Source: CAVRQM01 sp965246915
GTDB taxonomy: Bacteria > Pseudomonadota > Alphaproteobacteria > Acetobacterales > Acetobacteraceae
NCBI GenBank assembly: GCA_965246915.1
Contig: CBDFGB010000022.1
Span: 1 to 64,000 of the forward strand
DNA length: 64,000 bases
Reading direction: 5' to 3'
Position numbers and translations under genes: made by a program. Below the pieces are notes generated by a model. The model saw only the letters and a program-made list of their open reading frames with translations, had not been told where the DNA came from and did no database searches. Shown in pieces: positions 32,211 through 40,605 of this stretch. Positions within the stretch are counted from its first letter, which is position 1. Each line of letters begins with the position of its first letter.

Positions 32211-33167
32211 ATGGCGCTCGCCTTCATCTTCCCTGGCCAGGGCAGCCAGGCCGTCGGCATGGGGCGCGACCTCGCCGCCGCATTCGCCGCCGCCCGCGAA
32301 GTCTTTCAGGAAGTCGACGACACGCTCGAACAGAAGCTGTCCAAGGTGATGTTCGAGGGGCCGGCCGACGCGCTGCAGCTGACCGAAAACACCCAGCCGG
32401 CGCTGATGGCGCATTCGATCGCCGTGCTGCGGGTCCTGGAATCGGAAGGCGGCTTTCACCTCGCGGACCGCGCGGCCGTGGTCGCTGGGCACTCACTGGG
32501 CGAATACAGCGCATTGGCCGCCGCCGGGGCGTTCACCGTCGCCCAGGCTGCCCGGCTGCTGCGGCTGCGCGGACAGGCGATGCAGCGTGCGGTCCCACCG
32601 GGCGAGGGGGCGATGGCCGCCTTGCTTGGCGCCGAACTTGATCTGGCGCGAGAGGTCTGCGAGGAGGCCGCGCCGCGGCCCGAAGGTGGCCGCGAGGTGA
32701 TCGAGCCGGCCAACGACAACGGCGGCGGTCAGGTCGTCATCTCCGGCCATCGCGGCGCGGTCGAGCGCGCCATCGACCTCGCCAAGACCAAGGGCGTGAA
32801 GCGGGCGATGTTGCTGCCGGTGTCCGCCCCGTTTCATTGCGCGCTGATGGCCCCCGCCGCCGACGTGATGGGCGAGGCGCTGGCGGAGGCGCCGCCCGCC
32901 GTGCCGCGTCTGCCGATCATCGCCAACGTGACCGCCGCGAAGGCGTCCGATCCGGCGGCGATCGCGGACCTGCTGGTGCGACAGGTCACCGCGACCGTCC
33001 GCTGGCGGGAGAGCGTGCTGGCGATGGTCGAACTCGGGATCGACCGATTCGCGGAGATCGGTGCCGGGAAGGTCCTGGCGGGGCTGGTCAAGCGCATCGC
33101 CCCGGACGCGGCCGCCAGTTCGACCGGCACGCCCGCCGAGATCGAAGCGTTTTTGAAGGCGCTGTGA
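32211..33167 (+). CDS. fabD: Malonyl-CoA:ACP transacylase
   Basis: The 318-residue cytosolic enzyme moves malonyl groups from CoA to acyl carrier protein. The N-terminal FIFPGQGSQAVGMG, the nucleophile Ser in GHSLGEYSALAAAG (about residue 98) and the catalytic His in PVSAPFHCALM are all present. The ATG at 32211 is the first start compatible with the family N-terminus; the open frame upstream belongs to other sequence. It overlaps fabG by one base (TGATG). Confidence 0.95.
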   Translation: MALAFIFPGQGSQAVGMGRDLAAAFAAAREVFQEVDDTLEQKLSKVMFEGPADALQLTENTQPALMAHSIAVLRVLESEGGFHLADRAAVVAGHSLGEYSALAAAGAFTVAQAARLLRLRGQAMQRAVPPGEGAMAALLGAELDLAREVCEEAAPRPEGGREVIEPANDNGGGQVVISGHRGAVERAIDLAKTKGVKRAMLLPVSAPFHCALMAPAADVMGEALAEAPPAVPRLPIIANVTAAKASDPAAIADLLVRQVTATVRWRESVLAMVELGIDRFAEIGAGKVLAGLVKRIAPDAAASSTGTPAEIEAFLKAL

Positions 33168-33904
33168 TGTTCCGACTCGACGGACGCACCGCCCTCGTCA
33201 CCGGCGCCTCCGGCGGGATTGGCGCGGCGATTGCCCGGACCCTGCATGCGCTCGGCGCCTCGGTCGCGCTGTCGGGGACCCGCGCCGAGGTCCTGGAGGC
33301 GTTGGCGGCGCAGCTTGGCGAGCGCGCGCATGCGTGCCCGGCCGATCTGCGCGATCCGAGTGCGGCCGACGCGCTGATCGCGGCGGCCGAGGTGGCCGCG
33401 GGACCTCTGCACATCCTGGTCAACAACGCTGGCCTCACGCGCGACATGCTGGCGCTGCGGCTGAAGGATGCCGACTGGGCCGAGGTGCTCGACGTCGATC
33501 TGGCAGCGCCGTTCCGGCTGTCGCGCGCTGCGTTGCGCGGCATGGTGCGACGACGGGCCGGGCGGATCGTCAATATCGGCTCCGTGGTTGGCTCCACAGG
33601 CAACGCTGGGCAGGCCAACTATGCAGCGGCAAAGGCGGGGTTGGTCGGGATGACCAAGGCGCTGGCGCAGGAGGTCGGCAGCCGTGGCATTACCGTGAAT
33701 GTGGTGGCCCCCGGCTATATCGACACGGCGATGACGGCGGGTCTGGCCGAGGCGCAGCGGACCCGGCTCCTGGAGGCGATCCCGCTCGGCCGGATGGGCA
33801 GTCCGCATGATGTCGCGGCCGCTGTCGCGTATCTGGCGAGCGACGAGGCCGCCTGGGTTACTGGGACGACGGTTCATGTCAACGGCGGGATGGCGATGGT
33901 CTAA
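33167..33904 (+). CDS. fabG: 3-oxoacyl-ACP reductase
   Basis: The 245-residue SDR reduces 3-oxoacyl-ACP with NADPH in fatty-acid elongation. It shows VTGASGGIGAAIA (residues 11-23), NNAGLTRD (about 84), the catalytic Ser in NIGSVVGSTGN, and Tyr/Lys in YAAAKAGLVGM. The C-terminal TGTTVHVNGGMAMV is the typical FabG ending. The start overlaps the fabD stop, so the pair is translationally coupled. Confidence 0.95.
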   Translation: MFRLDGRTALVTGASGGIGAAIARTLHALGASVALSGTRAEVLEALAAQLGERAHACPADLRDPSAADALIAAAEVAAGPLHILVNNAGLTRDMLALRLKDADWAEVLDVDLAAPFRLSRAALRGMVRRRAGRIVNIGSVVGSTGNAGQANYAAAKAGLVGMTKALAQEVGSRGITVNVVAPGYIDTAMTAGLAEAQRTRLLEAIPLGRMGSPHDVAAAVAYLASDEAAWVTGTTVHVNGGMAMV

Positions 33905-33952
33905 GATGCGCAGTCCGGCGAGATAGGGTATGTTCGCTCTGCCGGAGGGACC

Positions 33953-34489
33953 ATGCCGCTTGACCATCCACGCAATCCCGTATGGGAACTGGATACGGAT
34001 CGGATCGCGCCTGAGGTAGCAGCCGAGCTGCTTCGACAAGGTGAGCTGCGTCAGGCCGCGATTTTTCAGGCAGCACTCGGAATGGATCAGAGGGCGGCCG
34101 TGATGGCGGCCGGCTTCTTGGCCGCCGCAGGTGCCCTGGCGGCTGCTGGCGTCGCTCTTGGCGAAGGCAATCCGGCGCTCCGGACCGCGGCATTCGCCGG
34201 TGCCATGTCTATAGCGATGGCCGCGGGACTCTGCGCATGGGCGTGCCGGCCGCAGAAGTTTCGGTTCCCGGGCATCGATCCCCGGACCTGGGCAAAGGAC
34301 CCGGCCTATTTGCGGGAACCTCTGGTTGCGTTGCAGATATCGCGGGCGGCGCAGCTTCAAGATCACATCGCGCAGAATGAAGCGCGGCAGGCACAAAACG
34401 GGCGAGCCCTCTTCGCTGGCTTTTGTCTAGCCGCGCTTGCCCCCGCCTTGGGGGTTTTCGCTTGGCTTGTTGCGAGGCTCGCTCTCTGA
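33953..34489 (+). CDS. Hypothetical membrane protein
   Basis: I do not recognise a family. The 178 residues begin with a charged helical region (LDTDRIAPEVAAELLRQGEL). Two hydrophobic segments follow (about residues 49-70 and 77-97, AVMAAGFLAAAGALAAAGVA and AAFAGAMSIAMAAGLCAWAC), then a soluble middle containing FPGIDPRTWAKDPAYL, and a final helix (about 153-177). A GGAGG lies just before the ATG at 33953. It interrupts the fabD-fabG to acpP-fabF series, so it is probably an insertion rather than a fatty-acid gene. Codon use is like its neighbours. Confidence 0.6.
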   Translation: MPLDHPRNPVWELDTDRIAPEVAAELLRQGELRQAAIFQAALGMDQRAAVMAAGFLAAAGALAAAGVALGEGNPALRTAAFAGAMSIAMAAGLCAWACRPQKFRFPGIDPRTWAKDPAYLREPLVALQISRAAQLQDHIAQNEARQAQNGRALFAGFCLAALAPALGVFAWLVARLAL

Positions 34490-34817
34490 CGCGTCCGTCT
34501 CGAGCGTCTGCTGTAGACGCTTTCGTGTCCGAAAGTTGAGCTCCCGTTTACGAGGAAATTGGTCGCTGCCCAGACGGGTCTTTCGCTCGTCGTCCTCGCC
34601 AGGCGTCGGTACCCTGGCCACGCTCGTCCCAATTCATTTGCTCTCAATCAAGTATTAGCGATCACGATCGCGACCGGCAACGTGACGCACGCGGAGGCCG
34701 CCAGTTGGCGCGTGTGACAGAACCATGCTAAGCGCGCCGCGGTCACGATCAGGGGATCCCGCGCGGCGCCCACTCGAGACAAAGCCAGGACAACCCGCGG
34801 GCAGGAGCCGGATTCGG
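34490..34817 (+). other. Gene-free stretch before acpP
   Basis: The 328-base stretch holds no convincing coding sequence. The best promoter candidate for acpP is TTGGCG at 34705-34710 with GCTAAG at 34727-34732, 16 bases apart and about 85 bases before the acpP start. The -10 match is modest. No clear intrinsic terminator for the preceding gene is visible. Confidence 0.35.
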
Positions 34818-35057
34818 ATGAGCGATATCGCAGACAAGGTGAAGAAGATCGTGGTCGAGCACCTCGGCGTCGAGGAAAGCAAAGTCACGCCGGAAGCCTC
34901 GTTCATCGACGACCTCGGCGCCGACAGTCTCGATACGGTGGAACTGGTCATGGCTTTCGAGGAAGCCTTCGGAGTCGAAATTCCCGAGGATGCCGCCGAA
35001 AAAATCTCCTCCGTGAAGGACGCGATCGACTACATCGAGAAGCAGAAGGCCGCCTGA
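34818..35057 (+). CDS. acpP: Acyl carrier protein
   Basis: The 79-residue acidic carrier protein of fatty-acid synthesis has the phosphopantetheine Ser in GADSLDTVELVMAFEEAF (Ser at about residue 38). The N-terminal SDIADKVKKIVVEHLGVE is typical. The ATG at 34818 follows AGGAG with ten bases spacing; the open frame upstream is not part of the protein. It is followed by fabF after 17 bases, the usual pairing. Confidence 0.96.
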   Translation: MSDIADKVKKIVVEHLGVEESKVTPEASFIDDLGADSLDTVELVMAFEEAFGVEIPEDAAEKISSVKDAIDYIEKQKAA

Positions 35058-35074
35058 GCGGACCGCCTGCGGTT

Positions 35075-36349
35075 ATGGTCACGGGTCTGCGGCGCGTCGT
35101 TGTCACCGGCATGGGTATCGTCTGCCCGCTCGGGGTCGGCGTGCCCCACGTCTGGCGCAGGCTGATCGAGGGCAAAAGCGGCATCGGTGCCATTCAATCC
35201 TTCGATGTGTCCGACCTGCCGGCCAAGATCGCCGGGCAGGTGCCGCACGGCACGCGCGCCGAGGGCGGCTTCGACCTGGGCGAATGGGTCCCGCCCAAAG
35301 AACAGAAGAAAATGGACCGTTTCATCCAGTTCGCGATGGCGGCCAGCGCCGAGGCCATCGAAAGCTCCGGCTGGACGCCCGAGACCGAGGAGGATCGGTG
35401 CGCCAGCGGGGTCATGATCGGCAGCGGCATCGGAGGCATGGAGACAATCTACGAAGCTTCCGTGCAGGTGCATGAGGGCCGCGCGCGTCGTCTGTCGCCC
35501 TTCTTCATCCCCTCGGCTCTGATCAATCTCGCGTCCGGCCAGGTGTCCATCCGGCACGGCTACAAGGGTCCGAACCACAGCGTCGTCACGGCCTGCGCCA
35601 CCGGCGTCCATGCGATCGGCGACGCGGCGCGATTGATTGCATATGGCGACGCCGACGTGATGGTGGCGGGTGGCGCCGAGGCGGCGGTAAACCGTCTCGG
35701 GCTGGCCGGATTTTGCGCGAGCCGCGCGTTGTCCACCGGTTTCAACGACAGGCCGGCCACCGCTTCGCGCCCCTGGGACGCGGATCGCGACGGGTTCGTC
35801 ATGGGCGACGGGGCGGGCATCCTGCTGCTGGAAGAATACGAGCACGCGCGCGCTCGCGGCGCGGAAATTCATGCGGAGGTCGCGGGCTACGGCCTGTCTG
35901 GCGACGCGCACCACATCACCGCGCCGGCGGACGGGCATGAGGGCGCGTTTCGGGCCATGACGGCCGCGCTGCGCAACGGCGGGATGACGCCGGCCGACAT
36001 TCAGTATGTGAACGCGCACGGCACCTCCACGCCACTCGGCGACGACCTCGAGTTGGAGGCGGTCGAGCGGTTCTTCGGCGAGTCCGCGAAGGGTCTGGCG
36101 ATGTCGTCGACCAAGAGCGCCACCGGCCACCTGCTCGGAGCCGCCGGCGCGATCGAGGCGATCTTCTCGATCATGGCGGTGCGCGACGGCGTGGCCCCCC
36201 CGACTCTGAACCTCGATAGGCCGAGCCGGGAAAGCGTCATCGATCGCGTGCCGCATGCCGCGCAGCGGCGGCGGATCGACGCAGTGCTGTCCAACAGTTT
36301 CGGGTTCGGCGGCACGAACGCCAGCATCGTTTTCAAGAAGGCCGCCTGA
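35075..36349 (+). CDS. fabF: 3-oxoacyl-ACP synthase II
   Basis: The 424-residue condensing enzyme extends acyl-ACP with malonyl-ACP. The active-site Cys lies in VVTACATGVHAIGDAARLIA (about residue 173). The two His are in VNAHGTSTPLGDDLELEAVE and SATGHLLGAAGAIEAIFS, and the C-terminal SNSFGFGGTNASIVF is typical. Length and motifs fit FabF rather than FabB. The ATG at 35075 follows acpP closely. mltG begins at or just after its stop codon. Confidence 0.96.
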   Translation: MVTGLRRVVVTGMGIVCPLGVGVPHVWRRLIEGKSGIGAIQSFDVSDLPAKIAGQVPHGTRAEGGFDLGEWVPPKEQKKMDRFIQFAMAASAEAIESSGWTPETEEDRCASGVMIGSGIGGMETIYEASVQVHEGRARRLSPFFIPSALINLASGQVSIRHGYKGPNHSVVTACATGVHAIGDAARLIAYGDADVMVAGGAEAAVNRLGLAGFCASRALSTGFNDRPATASRPWDADRDGFVMGDGAGILLLEEYEHARARGAEIHAEVAGYGLSGDAHHITAPADGHEGAFRAMTAALRNGGMTPADIQYVNAHGTSTPLGDDLELEAVERFFGESAKGLAMSSTKSATGHLLGAAGAIEAIFSIMAVRDGVAPPTLNLDRPSRESVIDRVPHAAQRRRIDAVLSNSFGFGGTNASIVFKKAA

Positions 36350-36408
36350 CCGCGAAATCGACCGGAGGCAAGCCGCACGGGCGCCTGATCTGGTGGTCGG
36401 CGGCGGTC

Positions 36409-37341
36409 GTGGCGGTGATTCTTGCGGCCGGTACGGGTGGCTGGTGGGTTGCCCGGAAAATCTACTTCGCCCCGGGGCCGCTCGCCGAGTCACGCGCCGT
36501 GGTGATTCCGCGCGGATCACCCGCCGTCGTGGCCGAGGCGCTGCGGGAGGCGGGGATCATCGCTGATCCTCGTGCCTTCCTGGTCGCCACGGAGGCGACC
36601 CGCGCCGACGGCCCGCTGCACGCCGGCGAACTCGCGTTTCCCGAGCGCGCGAGTCTGGAGGAAGTGCTGATGGTGTTGCGAAGCGCCCGTCCGGTTCAGC
36701 ATCGTGTCACCATCCCCGAGGGGCTGACGGCCGCGCAGATTGCCCTGCTGCTGACGCGCATCGAGCCGCTTTCCGGTGATCCGATCCTACCCGACGAAGG
36801 TGCCGTCCTGCCGCAGACCTACAATGTCGAGCGTGGAGCCTCGCCGGAGTCCGTCGTCGAGCGGGGTCGCGCGGCGATGGAGCGAACGCTCGCTCAAGCA
36901 TGGAGCAGCCGCGCGCCTGATCTGCCGCTGCGCGACGCACGCGACATGCTTGTCCTGGCCAGTATCGTCGAGCGGGAAACGGCGCGCCTGGAGGAGCGCC
37001 CGCGCGTCGCGGCCGTTTTCCTCAACCGATTGCGGCAAGGGATGCGGCTGCAATCCGACCCGACGGTGATCTATGCAGCGAGTGGCGGAACCGGCGACTT
37101 CCCCCGCTCACTGACCCGCAACGACCTCGATTGGCGCAACCCATACAACACGTACACGTCGACCGGTTTGCCACCCGGGCCGATCGGCAGCCCTGGGATC
37201 GCGTCGATCCAGGCGGTTGCCCATCCAGCCTTGAGCGACGATCTGTATTTCGTCGCGGATGGCACGGGGGGGCACGCCTTCGCCAAAACGCTGGACGAGC
37301 ATCAGCGCAATGTGGCGCGCTGGCGGATGCGCGAGCCGTGA
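36409..37341 (+). CDS. mltG: Endolytic murein transglycosylase MltG
   Basis: The inner-membrane-anchored lytic transglycosylase cuts nascent peptidoglycan strands. A single N-terminal membrane helix is followed by a LysM-like region (VIPRGSPAVVAEALREAGII) and the catalytic domain. The catalytic Glu lies in LASIVERETARLEERPRVA, with further conserved YNTYTSTGLPPGPIGSPG. The first standard start is GTG at 36409, but this cuts into the membrane helix. The frame is open upstream, and a CTG at 36346, overlapping the fabF stop and preceded by AGAAGG, would give a full positively charged N-terminus and helix. The product is clear; the start is not. Confidence 0.9.
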   Translation: MAVILAAGTGGWWVARKIYFAPGPLAESRAVVIPRGSPAVVAEALREAGIIADPRAFLVATEATRADGPLHAGELAFPERASLEEVLMVLRSARPVQHRVTIPEGLTAAQIALLLTRIEPLSGDPILPDEGAVLPQTYNVERGASPESVVERGRAAMERTLAQAWSSRAPDLPLRDARDMLVLASIVERETARLEERPRVAAVFLNRLRQGMRLQSDPTVIYAASGGTGDFPRSLTRNDLDWRNPYNTYTSTGLPPGPIGSPGIASIQAVAHPALSDDLYFVADGTGGHAFAKTLDEHQRNVARWRMREP

Positions 37342-37354
37342 AAGGGTGACTCCA

Positions 37355-37972
37355 ATGTCGAAATGGCTTGCCGCGTTCTCGGCGATCGGCCTGACCGCAT
37401 GCTCTCTGGTCGGCATCCGCGGCGAAGCGGAGCCGAGGTTCCGGATCGTGGCGCAAACCGGAGCGATCGAGATTCGCGAATACGGCCCGCGTATCGCCGC
37501 GGAGACGACCGTGACCGGTGATGAGTATGCCGCCCGAAGTGCCGGCTTTCGCCGGATCGCCAGTTATATCTTCGGAGCCAATCGCGCGAAGACGTCCATC
37601 GCCATGACCGCGCCGGTCGCGTTTTCACAGAAGATCGACATGACCGCGCCTGTGGCGCAGCAGCGTGATGCCTCCGGCGCCTGGGTGGTGCGGTTCTTCA
37701 TGCCAGCCGACCTCACGATGGAGACTCTGCCGGAGCCGAACGACACCGCCGTGCGGCTCGTCATGGTGCCGCCGGAGACGGTTGCGGTCCTGCGTTTTTC
37801 CGGCTCGACCACCCCGACATCCGTGGCTGAGCATACGACCGCGTTGATGAGGGGCCTCGCCAGCGGGCCTTGGCGACCTCAGGGCCAGCCGGTCGCGTGG
37901 TTTTACGACCCGCCCTGGACCTTGCCATTCTTGCGCAGGAACGAGGTGGCGGTGGTCGTCACCAAAGGCTGA
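37355..37972 (+). CDS. SOUL heme-binding family lipoprotein
   Basis: The 205-residue protein has a lipoprotein signal (LAAFSAIGLTAC, lipid-modified Cys at about residue 16) and a SOUL/HBP domain. The domain shows IEIREYGPRIAAETTVTGDE, AYIFG-type ASYIFGANRAKTSIAMTAPV, and the repeated MTAPV motif typical of the family. In eukaryotes the family binds heme; the bacterial role is largely unknown. The ATG at 37355 is chosen for the lipobox. It sits 13 bases after mltG and 18 bases before mutS, all on the plus strand. Confidence 0.85.
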   Translation: MSKWLAAFSAIGLTACSLVGIRGEAEPRFRIVAQTGAIEIREYGPRIAAETTVTGDEYAARSAGFRRIASYIFGANRAKTSIAMTAPVAFSQKIDMTAPVAQQRDASGAWVVRFFMPADLTMETLPEPNDTAVRLVMVPPETVAVLRFSGSTTPTSVAEHTTALMRGLASGPWRPQGQPVAWFYDPPWTLPFLRRNEVAVVVTKG

Positions 37973-37990
37973 TCGGGCGCCCAGTCGCGC

Positions 37991-40582
37991 ATGCAAGTCC
38001 GGACACCCGACGGGGCCTCGCCGGCGATGGCGCAGTGGTTCGCCTGCAAGGCCGAGCATCCGCACGCCCTGCTGTTCTTCCAGATGGGCGATTTCTACGA
38101 ACTCTTCTTCGAGGACGCCCAGGCCGCGGCCGGGGTCCTGGGTCTCGCGCTGACTACGAGGGGCGAGCACGGGGGCCAGAAGATCCCGCTTTGCGGCGTG
38201 CCGGCCCATGCCGCCGAGGGCTATCTTCTGCGGCTGATCCGGCGCGGCTTTCGCGTCGCCGTCGCCGAGCAGATGAAGGACGCCCGCAACCGCGTCGGCA
38301 AAGCTCCGATCCGCCGCGAGGTGGTGCGCCTCGTTACGCCGGGAACGCTGACCGAGGACGCCTTGCTGGACGCCGGCCGCCCGAACCGGCTGCTCGCCGT
38401 CGCGCAACAAGGGGCCTGGCTGGGTGCCGCGTGGCTCGATCTTTCGACCGGCGCGTTCGAGACGCAGGCGCTCGTGCCGGCCGACCTGCCGGCGTTGCTG
38501 GGTCGTCTCGATCCCGCGGAAATCCTGGCGCAGGACGGTCTCGCCCTGGGCGAATGGCGCGCCCGCGCCGCGCCGACGCCAACCTTCCCCTTGCCCCTGG
38601 CCGCAAGTCGCCGCGTCGCGGACTTCGCGGGCGTGGCAAGCCTCGATGCTCTGGGGGTCTTCTCCGACGCCGAGGCGGTCGCGGCGGCCGCGGCACTCGA
38701 CTACGCCGCCGCTTCGGCGGCCGGGCGACTGCCCGTGCTGTCGCCGCCCCGACCCATGGGCGCGACAGGTCGGCTGGAGATGGATGCCGCCACCCGCGCG
38801 AGCCTGGAGATCACCCGCGCTCGCGATGGGGGGACCGCGCACACGCTGCTGGCAGTGGTCCAGCGCACACTCACCGCGCCGGGCGGCCGCCTGCTATCCG
38901 AGCAGCTCGCCAGCCCCCTGCTGGATCCGGAGGCGATCGCCACGCGGCAGGATGCGTGGTCGTGGCTGCTGGCCAACCCCGGCTGTCTCGAGTCCTTGCG
39001 CGCGGCTTTGCGGCATACACCCGACATGGCTCGCGCTCTGGCCCGGCTGTCGCTCGGTCGGGGCGGCCCGCGCGACCTCGCCGCGATCCGTGATGGGCTG
39101 CGCGCGGCGGGCGAGGCCCATGCCGCGCTGGATCGGACCGCCCCTGCGCTGCTGAGGCAGACCCGAATCGCCCTTGCCATGCCGGACATCGCGAACGAGC
39201 TTGCTCGCGCGCTCGTCGACCCGGCCCCGGTGCGGCTGGATCAGGGCGCGATTGCAGAAGGGTTCGACGGCGAACTGGACGCCGAGCGACGGTTGCGCGA
39301 CGACAGCCGGCGGGTCGTGGCGTCGCTCCAACTCGACCTTGCCCAGCGTACCGGTGTCGCCAGCCTGAAAATCCGCCATCACGCTCAGCTCGGCTACGTG
39401 ATCGAGGTGCCTGCCGGGTCGGCCGAAACCCTCCGGGCGCAAGGGTTCGTCCTCCGTCAGGGCATGGCGAGCAGCGCCCGGTTCAGCAGCGACGATGTTG
39501 CCGACCTCGATCGCCGCATCGCCGAGGCGGCAGAGCGCGCGATGCTGCGTGAGCGCACCGTGTTCGAACATCTTTGCGACCACGTTCTGACGGCGGCGGG
39601 CGCGATCGGCGATGCCGCGCAGGCGCTCGCGATTCTGGACGTCGCGCAATCGGCCGCGGCCTTGGCCGAGGGTGGCCGTTGGTGCCGGCCGATCGTGACA
39701 GATGACGGCGCGTTCGACATGCGTGCCCTGCGTCATCCGGTTGTCGAAGCGGCATTGGCGGCGGATGAGAAAGGGGCGCGTTTCGTGCCCAACGACACCG
39801 ATCTGTCGGCGGGGCGTCAGGTCCTTCTGCTGACCGGACCGAACATGGCTGGCAAGTCGACGTTTCTGCGGCAGAACGCGCTGGCGGTGGTGCTGGCGCA
39901 AGCCGGATTGCCGGTGCCGGCGGCGTCGGCGCGCGTCGGTATCGCCGACCGGCTGTTCAGTCGTGTCGGCGCGTCCGACGATCTCGCGCGCGCGCGCAGC
40001 ACGTTCATGGTTGAAATGACGGAGACGGCGGCGATCCTGCATCAGGCTGGCCCGCGCAGTCTCGTCGTGGTCGACGAGATCGGCCGCGGCACCGCAACCC
40101 TTGACGGTCTGGCGATCGCCTGGGCGGTGCTCGAGGCGCTGCACAACACGGTGCGATGTCGCACGATCTTTGCCACGCATTTCCACGAACTGGCGCAACT
40201 CGGCACCGAGCTGCCGCGCCTGAAACCGCACGCCATGCGCGTGCGCGAGTGGCAGGGCGACGTCGTGTTCCTGCACGAGATCGCCGAAGGGGCGACCGGC
40301 CGGAGCTGGGGCGTCCATGTCGCGCGTCTGGCCGGCGTGCCAGCGCCCGTCGTTCGCCGCGCGGCGGGACTGCTGGCGGCGCTGGAAGAGCGGGCGGGGC
40401 GGCTGACCGATGCCGCATCACTGCCGCTGTTCGCCGCAGCTGGATCTTCGGCCGCCGCCGAAGCACCGCCCGAAGACCCGCTGCGTCAGGCGCTCGCCGT
40501 GCTGCGCCCAGACGAGTTGTCGCCGCGCGACGCCCTCGCCACGATCTACCAGTTGAAAGCGTTGATCGCTGTTGCGCCTTGA
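37991..40582 (+). CDS. mutS: DNA mismatch repair protein MutS
   Basis: The 863-residue mismatch sensor has the mismatch-binding domain with FFQMGDFYELFFEDAQAAAG (about residues 34-53). Connector, core and clamp domains follow. The ATPase shows Walker A TGPNMAGKSTFLRQNALAVV (about 614-633), the Q/ST region RARSTFMVEMTETAAIL, Walker B SLVVVDEIGRGTATLDGLAI and TIFATHFHELAQL. The dimerisation C-terminus is present. The length is standard. It is followed 23 bases later by glnD, the order commonly seen in alphaproteobacteria. Confidence 0.97.
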   Translation: MQVRTPDGASPAMAQWFACKAEHPHALLFFQMGDFYELFFEDAQAAAGVLGLALTTRGEHGGQKIPLCGVPAHAAEGYLLRLIRRGFRVAVAEQMKDARNRVGKAPIRREVVRLVTPGTLTEDALLDAGRPNRLLAVAQQGAWLGAAWLDLSTGAFETQALVPADLPALLGRLDPAEILAQDGLALGEWRARAAPTPTFPLPLAASRRVADFAGVASLDALGVFSDAEAVAAAAALDYAAASAAGRLPVLSPPRPMGATGRLEMDAATRASLEITRARDGGTAHTLLAVVQRTLTAPGGRLLSEQLASPLLDPEAIATRQDAWSWLLANPGCLESLRAALRHTPDMARALARLSLGRGGPRDLAAIRDGLRAAGEAHAALDRTAPALLRQTRIALAMPDIANELARALVDPAPVRLDQGAIAEGFDGELDAERRLRDDSRRVVASLQLDLAQRTGVASLKIRHHAQLGYVIEVPAGSAETLRAQGFVLRQGMASSARFSSDDVADLDRRIAEAAERAMLRERTVFEHLCDHVLTAAGAIGDAAQALAILDVAQSAAALAEGGRWCRPIVTDDGAFDMRALRHPVVEAALAADEKGARFVPNDTDLSAGRQVLLLTGPNMAGKSTFLRQNALAVVLAQAGLPVPAASARVGIADRLFSRVGASDDLARARSTFMVEMTETAAILHQAGPRSLVVVDEIGRGTATLDGLAIAWAVLEALHNTVRCRTIFATHFHELAQLGTELPRLKPHAMRVREWQGDVVFLHEIAEGATGRSWGVHVARLAGVPAPVVRRAAGLLAALEERAGRLTDAASLPLFAAAGSSAAAEAPPEDPLRQALAVLRPDELSPRDALATIYQLKALIAVAP

Positions 40583-40605
40583 TCGGCGATGCTACGTTCA
40601 ACGTG

